Positions 60,916 to 64,000 of a DNA stretch of 64,000 nt are shown piece after piece (the first letter of the stretch is position 1; every line of letters starts with the position of its first letter). Origin of the DNA: Candidatus Babelota bacterium (GTDB taxonomy: Bacteria > Babelota > Babeliae > Babelales > Chromulinivoraceae). The stretch is taken from the NCBI GenBank assembly GCA_016183005.1, contig JACPFN010000006.1, positions 33,059-97,058 of the forward strand, read 5' to 3'. The notes below the pieces were generated by a model, which was given only the letters and a program-made list of their open reading frames with translations, searched no databases and was not told where the DNA came from. Position numbers and translations under genes: made by a program.

Positions 60916-63366
60916 TTAACTTATTTGAACTGAAGCAATCCATTTAGAATCAGATTCTACTATCTGTATAGATACAGAATCTTTTTGGGTTACTATTTTT
61001 GCAACCTTACAAACACCTTGGATAAGTTTCATTTCTTGTTCAATTAACTTTATTTGTTGTTGGTTTAGATTGCCAATAGTCAATGTAGCAATTTCTGTTT
61101 TAAGCGAAAGCTGTTGCGCAGTTTTTAGTTTTCTAACTTGAGCAATAATATCAAGAATTAGCCTCATGCTTTGTTCTATTACTTCATGAGTATCCTGAGC
61201 TTGCTGTAGTTGTGTTATATGAATTGAGTTTATTTTGAAATGATCTTTAAGGATATGTTGGTATAGGTATTCTGTAATATGTGGTAAGAATGGTGCGTAA
61301 AGTTGTAAAATTCTAAAACTTGTTTCACGCAAAGTCCAGTAGGTAGCATCAAGTTGTTCTTGAGAATAGTTTTGAGAATTAAAAAATTGATCCTTTACTA
61401 TTTCAATATAGTTATCGCAAAAATCACTCCAAAATACTTTTTCAACAGATTGTAGCGCTAAACTGAACTCATTTTTTGAAAAATATTCATGATATTGCTT
61501 GAGACAATGTTCTGTAGAGTTTATTATCCAGGAATTAATTAGATCAAGTTTTGGTTGATGATTAGAAATTTTTTTATCTTGAATGTTGATTTGAACAAAT
61601 TTTAAAGCATTCCAAAGTTTAGTTAAAAGTTTTTGTCCAATAGCCATTTGCTCTGGTGAAAACGCAGTATCGTGGCCCAGTGTTCCAGATGCTGCCCAGA
61701 AACGAATAGCATCAGCAGGAAATTGAGTTAACAATTTTTCAGGTTCAGTGGGAGCATTATTTTTTGATTTAGATATTTTTTCTTTATTTTCACTTAAAAC
61801 ATAACCGGATATTACAATATCTTTCCATGGAATATTGCCTTGGTGCATCCAGCTTTTTGCAATGGTATAAAAAGCCCATGTTCTAATGATATCATGCGCC
61901 TGAGGTCGCATGCTCATAGGAACAAAAGAGTTATCGTTAAATGGTGAATTTTGATTATTCGCATATAATTGCTTGCAAATATAAGGAGTTAACGATGAAG
62001 TGTTCCAGGTGTCCATAACATCTTGCTCGGGGTGAATATTTGGACTACCGCATGCATGGCAAGATTTGATTATGTTAGAGTTTTGTGGATCAATAGGAAG
62101 TTCTTCGAGCGGTGCAAATGTTGCTTCATGGCAACTGTTGCAATACCAAACAGGAAAAGGTATACCAAAAACACGTTGTCGAGATATACACCAGTCCCAT
62201 GATAGATTTTGTACCCAATCATCAAAGCGCGCTTTCATATGGGCAGGATGCCAATTAATTTCACAAGAGAGCTTTAAAAAATTTTCTTTATTATCAACAA
62301 GTCTCACGAACCATTGTGGTAAAATTGCATATTCAATAGGCTGCTTACAGCGTTCATGTACATTTACAGTATTTTGAATAGGCTTTTGCTGAAGAATCAG
62401 TTCTTGCTCGGTAAGTTTCTCAGTGATAACTTTGCGAGCTTCTGTTACCTTAAGTCCTCCAATGAATGGAATTTCTGGTAAGAATTTTCCATCAAGACCT
62501 AAGGATTGTTTATAAGCAAGGTTATGTTTTTTGTACCATTCGATATCGGTTTTGTCACCAAAGGTACATACCATAACAAGTCCAGAACCTTTTTCTGGTA
62601 GTACCTGTTCATCTGCAAGAACTGTTACCTTTTGTTCAAACAGAGGAACAATTATATTTTTACCTGTTAAATGTTGATAGCGGCTATCATTTGGATGATG
62701 CAAAATAGCGACACATGATGCCATAAGCTCAGGGCGTGTAGTGGCTATTGTAATTTTTTGATTGTCTGTGGTTGTAAATTGAATATCATTAAAAATTGTT
62801 GATTGTTCAAGATCATCGAGTTCTGCTTGTGCAACAGTTGTTCTGCAGAGCGTACAAAATAGAGCGGGCTCATTTTTACGGTATACAAATCCTTTGTTTG
62901 CAAGAATAATAAATGATTCTTGTGCTATTTTTGCAACATTAGCAGCTATGGTTGAGTATGTATGTTCAAGTTCCGCAGAAAGGCCCATAGTGCGCCAAAG
63001 TTCTACAAATTTAACTTTCATTTCTTCGGTTGTACTTAAACAGAGATTAATGAAATTTTGGCGGCCAATTTTACTAACGTTAGTATTGTGTTTTTTTTCA
63101 ACAAATCGTTCAGTTGCAAGTCCGTTACAGTCAAAGCCAAATGGATAAAATACATTGTGTCCTGTCATGCGTTTGTAACGAGCAATAAGATCGGTCTGTG
63201 TGTATGAAAAGATATGTCCAATATGCAGAGAACCTGAGATGGTTGGAGGTGGAGTATCTATGGTAAAACTTTTAAAATTTGGATCTATTTGACGATAAGT
63301 TTGTTGTTGTTGCCAAAGTTGACGTATTTGTTCATCGCAAATTTGAGAGCTATAACGTTGTTCCAT
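60916..63366 (-). CDS. valS: Valyl-tRNA synthetase, archaeal-like short type
   Basis: This class I synthetase charges tRNA-Val. Its 816 residues are much shorter than the usual bacterial ValRS (~880-950). The start YSSQICDEQIRQLWQQQQTY and IDTPPPTISGSLHIGHIFSY are those of the archaeal/Rickettsia type. HIGH is H48-IGH-51 and the KMSKS loop is KISKS near 532. The editing domain keeps ATTRPELMASC. A cysteine-rich zinc-type insert appears (WYCNSCHEA, SCHACGSPN), and CTLCRT is in the editing region. The long C-terminal coiled coil of normal bacterial ValRS is missing. It has a good promoter at 63416-63444 and a hairpin after its stop. Confidence 0.95.
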   Translation of the reverse strand: MEQRYSSQICDEQIRQLWQQQQTYRQIDPNFKSFTIDTPPPTISGSLHIGHIFSYTQTDLIARYKRMTGHNVFYPFGFDCNGLATERFVEKKHNTNVSKIGRQNFINLCLSTTEEMKVKFVELWRTMGLSAELEHTYSTIAANVAKIAQESFIILANKGFVYRKNEPALFCTLCRTTVAQAELDDLEQSTIFNDIQFTTTDNQKITIATTRPELMASCVAILHHPNDSRYQHLTGKNIIVPLFEQKVTVLADEQVLPEKGSGLVMVCTFGDKTDIEWYKKHNLAYKQSLGLDGKFLPEIPFIGGLKVTEARKVITEKLTEQELILQQKPIQNTVNVHERCKQPIEYAILPQWFVRLVDNKENFLKLSCEINWHPAHMKARFDDWVQNLSWDWCISRQRVFGIPFPVWYCNSCHEATFAPLEELPIDPQNSNIIKSCHACGSPNIHPEQDVMDTWNTSSLTPYICKQLYANNQNSPFNDNSFVPMSMRPQAHDIIRTWAFYTIAKSWMHQGNIPWKDIVISGYVLSENKEKISKSKNNAPTEPEKLLTQFPADAIRFWAASGTLGHDTAFSPEQMAIGQKLLTKLWNALKFVQINIQDKKISNHQPKLDLINSWIINSTEHCLKQYHEYFSKNEFSLALQSVEKVFWSDFCDNYIEIVKDQFFNSQNYSQEQLDATYWTLRETSFRILQLYAPFLPHITEYLYQHILKDHFKINSIHITQLQQAQDTHEVIEQSMRLILDIIAQVRKLKTAQQLSLKTEIATLTIGNLNQQQIKLIEQEMKLIQGVCKVAKIVTQKDSVSIQIVESDSKWIASVQIS

Positions 63367-63415
63367 GTAATGTCTTTTTTATATTAAAATTAATCGAATT
63401 TAAGAGTATATTTGT

Positions 63416-63444
63416 ATGATACTGTAAAAAAATTATTGCGTCAA
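63416..63444 (-). promoter_or_regulatory. Promoter of valS
   Basis: On the minus strand TTGACG (63444-63439), a 17-base spacer and TATCAT (63421-63416) form a good sigma-70 promoter about 50 bases before the valS start. Confidence 0.65.
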
Positions 63445-63516
63445 AAATGGTGTTTTTTTCAAAAATATATAGATTTTAAAATAATTAAATTTTTAATTTT
63501 TTATGTTGGATGCTTT

Positions 63517-64000
63517 ATGAGACTTGAGATTATTCAATCTATACAATTCATAATTATAGCTTTTTTGTGTTACGTACCTACGGTAACATTTTCTGGTTGG
63601 TTTGAAGCATGGATTTCAAAAAAATGTGGTGATGATACTCCTGAGCAATTTGGCTTTTTAACCTTTAATCCCTTTGCGCATTTTAGTATATTTGGATTTG
63701 GCGCTTTACTTGCGGGTCGATTATTATCAGACTATCTTCCCTTTTTGCAAGACATCCCAGGCTGGGGGCGCTATATTCCTGTTTCGCCTTCAGAGTTTAG
63801 TAAAGAACGTGCAGTGATTCAATTTCATGCGCGCGGTTTTTCGCATTTTGTTTTAACAGCAATATCCTTTGTTGCATTGGTAGAATTTATTAAGTTGGGA
63901 TATTTAAATATTCATTGGAAAATAGCTGATCATACTTCTGCTTCAGTTGCATCTATAATTCAAGTTGCACAATTTTTTAATTCTTTAAATTTTATGTTAG
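63517..64000 (+). CDS. M50/site-2-protease-like membrane protein without HExxH (truncated by window edge)
   Basis: The frame runs open from the ATG at 63517 to the window end (161 residues seen). The first part aligns with the short M50 (S2P) family: a hydrophobic helix, then KKCGDDTPEQFGFLTFNPFAHF, which is the usual G-D-P-T-A-x-x-x-G-R-L-T-x-N-P-x-x-H pattern. Where the zinc motif H-E-x-x-H should stand, 12 residues before the G-D pair, the sequence reads S26-G-W-F-E30, so the three catalytic residues are gone. N51-P52 is kept. A soluble loop (GWGRYIPVSPSEFSKERAV) and two more hydrophobic helices follow. It is likely a non-peptidase homologue in the inner membrane. It is divergent from valS. 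Confidence 0.6.
   Translation, partial: MRLEIIQSIQFIIIAFLCYVPTVTFSGWFEAWISKKCGDDTPEQFGFLTFNPFAHFSIFGFGALLAGRLLSDYLPFLQDIPGWGRYIPVSPSEFSKERAVIQFHARGFSHFVLTAISFVALVEFIKLGYLNIHWKIADHTSASVASIIQVAQFFNSLNFML

Noticed and set aside
60707-60943. A 78-codon minus-strand open frame overlapping the end of valS
   Set aside because: It overlaps the valS C-terminus by 28 bases, contains the valS terminator hairpin, has no ribosome site that I can see, and its AT-rich composition gives random-looking protein.
1-64000. Mobile elements and CRISPR arrays
   Set aside because: No transposase, integrase, phage protein, regularly spaced repeat or paired terminal repeat was found. The only spaced repeat (44 kb) is inside a coding frame and has no unique spacers.

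Overview
The window is about 64 kb of AT-rich (roughly one third GC by eye), densely coded bacterial chromosome. No rRNA, insertion sequence, phage gene, integrase or CRISPR array is visible. The cell envelope is clearly diderm: there are outer-membrane beta-barrels, a Pal-type OmpA lipoprotein, an MCE/MlaD protein and type II secretion pseudopilins. It also has peptidoglycan genes (a double D-Ala ligase, an M23 peptidase). A striking share of the genes are signal-peptide proteins with no recognisable family. Low GC, many orphan exported proteins, an archaeal-type ValRS, trimmed housekeeping proteins and amino-acid import fit a host-associated bacterium of the Dependentiae (TM6/Babeliales) kind. 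That placement is inference from gene content, not from a marker phylogeny.

Layout. 1-7.0 kb: the end of infB, nfo, a large outer-membrane barrel, aspS and an aldehyde dehydrogenase. 7.0-13.5 kb (minus): two small exported paralogues, then a probable operon of GT61 glycosyltransferase, an N-domain-less ClpB, a small protein with a natural hexahistidine tail, and a DAO-type flavoprotein. 13.6-22.9 kb (minus): three tightly packed genes for large exported proteins (593, 423 and 1652 aa), with a shortened uvrC coupled to the last by an ATGA overlap. 23-25 kb: an M23 peptidase and an orphan. 25.2-31.2 kb (minus): gspF-G-H-I-J-K followed by an MCE-domain gene, as one compact unit.

31.3-41.2 kb: orphan exported proteins (one with a cysteine-rich tail behind a folded 5' leader), a two-gene barrel plus 920-aa beta-rich unit, and comM. 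41.4-50.6 kb: priA, orn, a protein with 38-residue repeats, a fused double Ddl, an AAA+ ATPase with signal peptide, an AGCS symporter and ruvA. 50.7-57.3 kb: tRNA-Gly, a Jag-N-only protein, mnmE, pal, RNase G/E and gatB. 57.4-64 kb: a membrane/coiled-coil orphan, ybeY, two related small exported proteins, valS, and the start of an M50-like protein that lacks its catalytic HExxH.

The housekeeping genes cover translation (infB, aspS, valS, gatB, mnmE, ybeY, tRNA-Gly), repair and recombination (nfo, uvrC, ruvA, priA, comM) and RNA decay (orn, RNase G/E). The most unusual items are the 728-aa Ddl-Ddl fusion with different active-site changes in its two halves, the three-gene large exported-protein operon, the signal-peptide AAA+ ATPase, and the domain losses in ClpB, UvrC, Jag and the M50 homologue.
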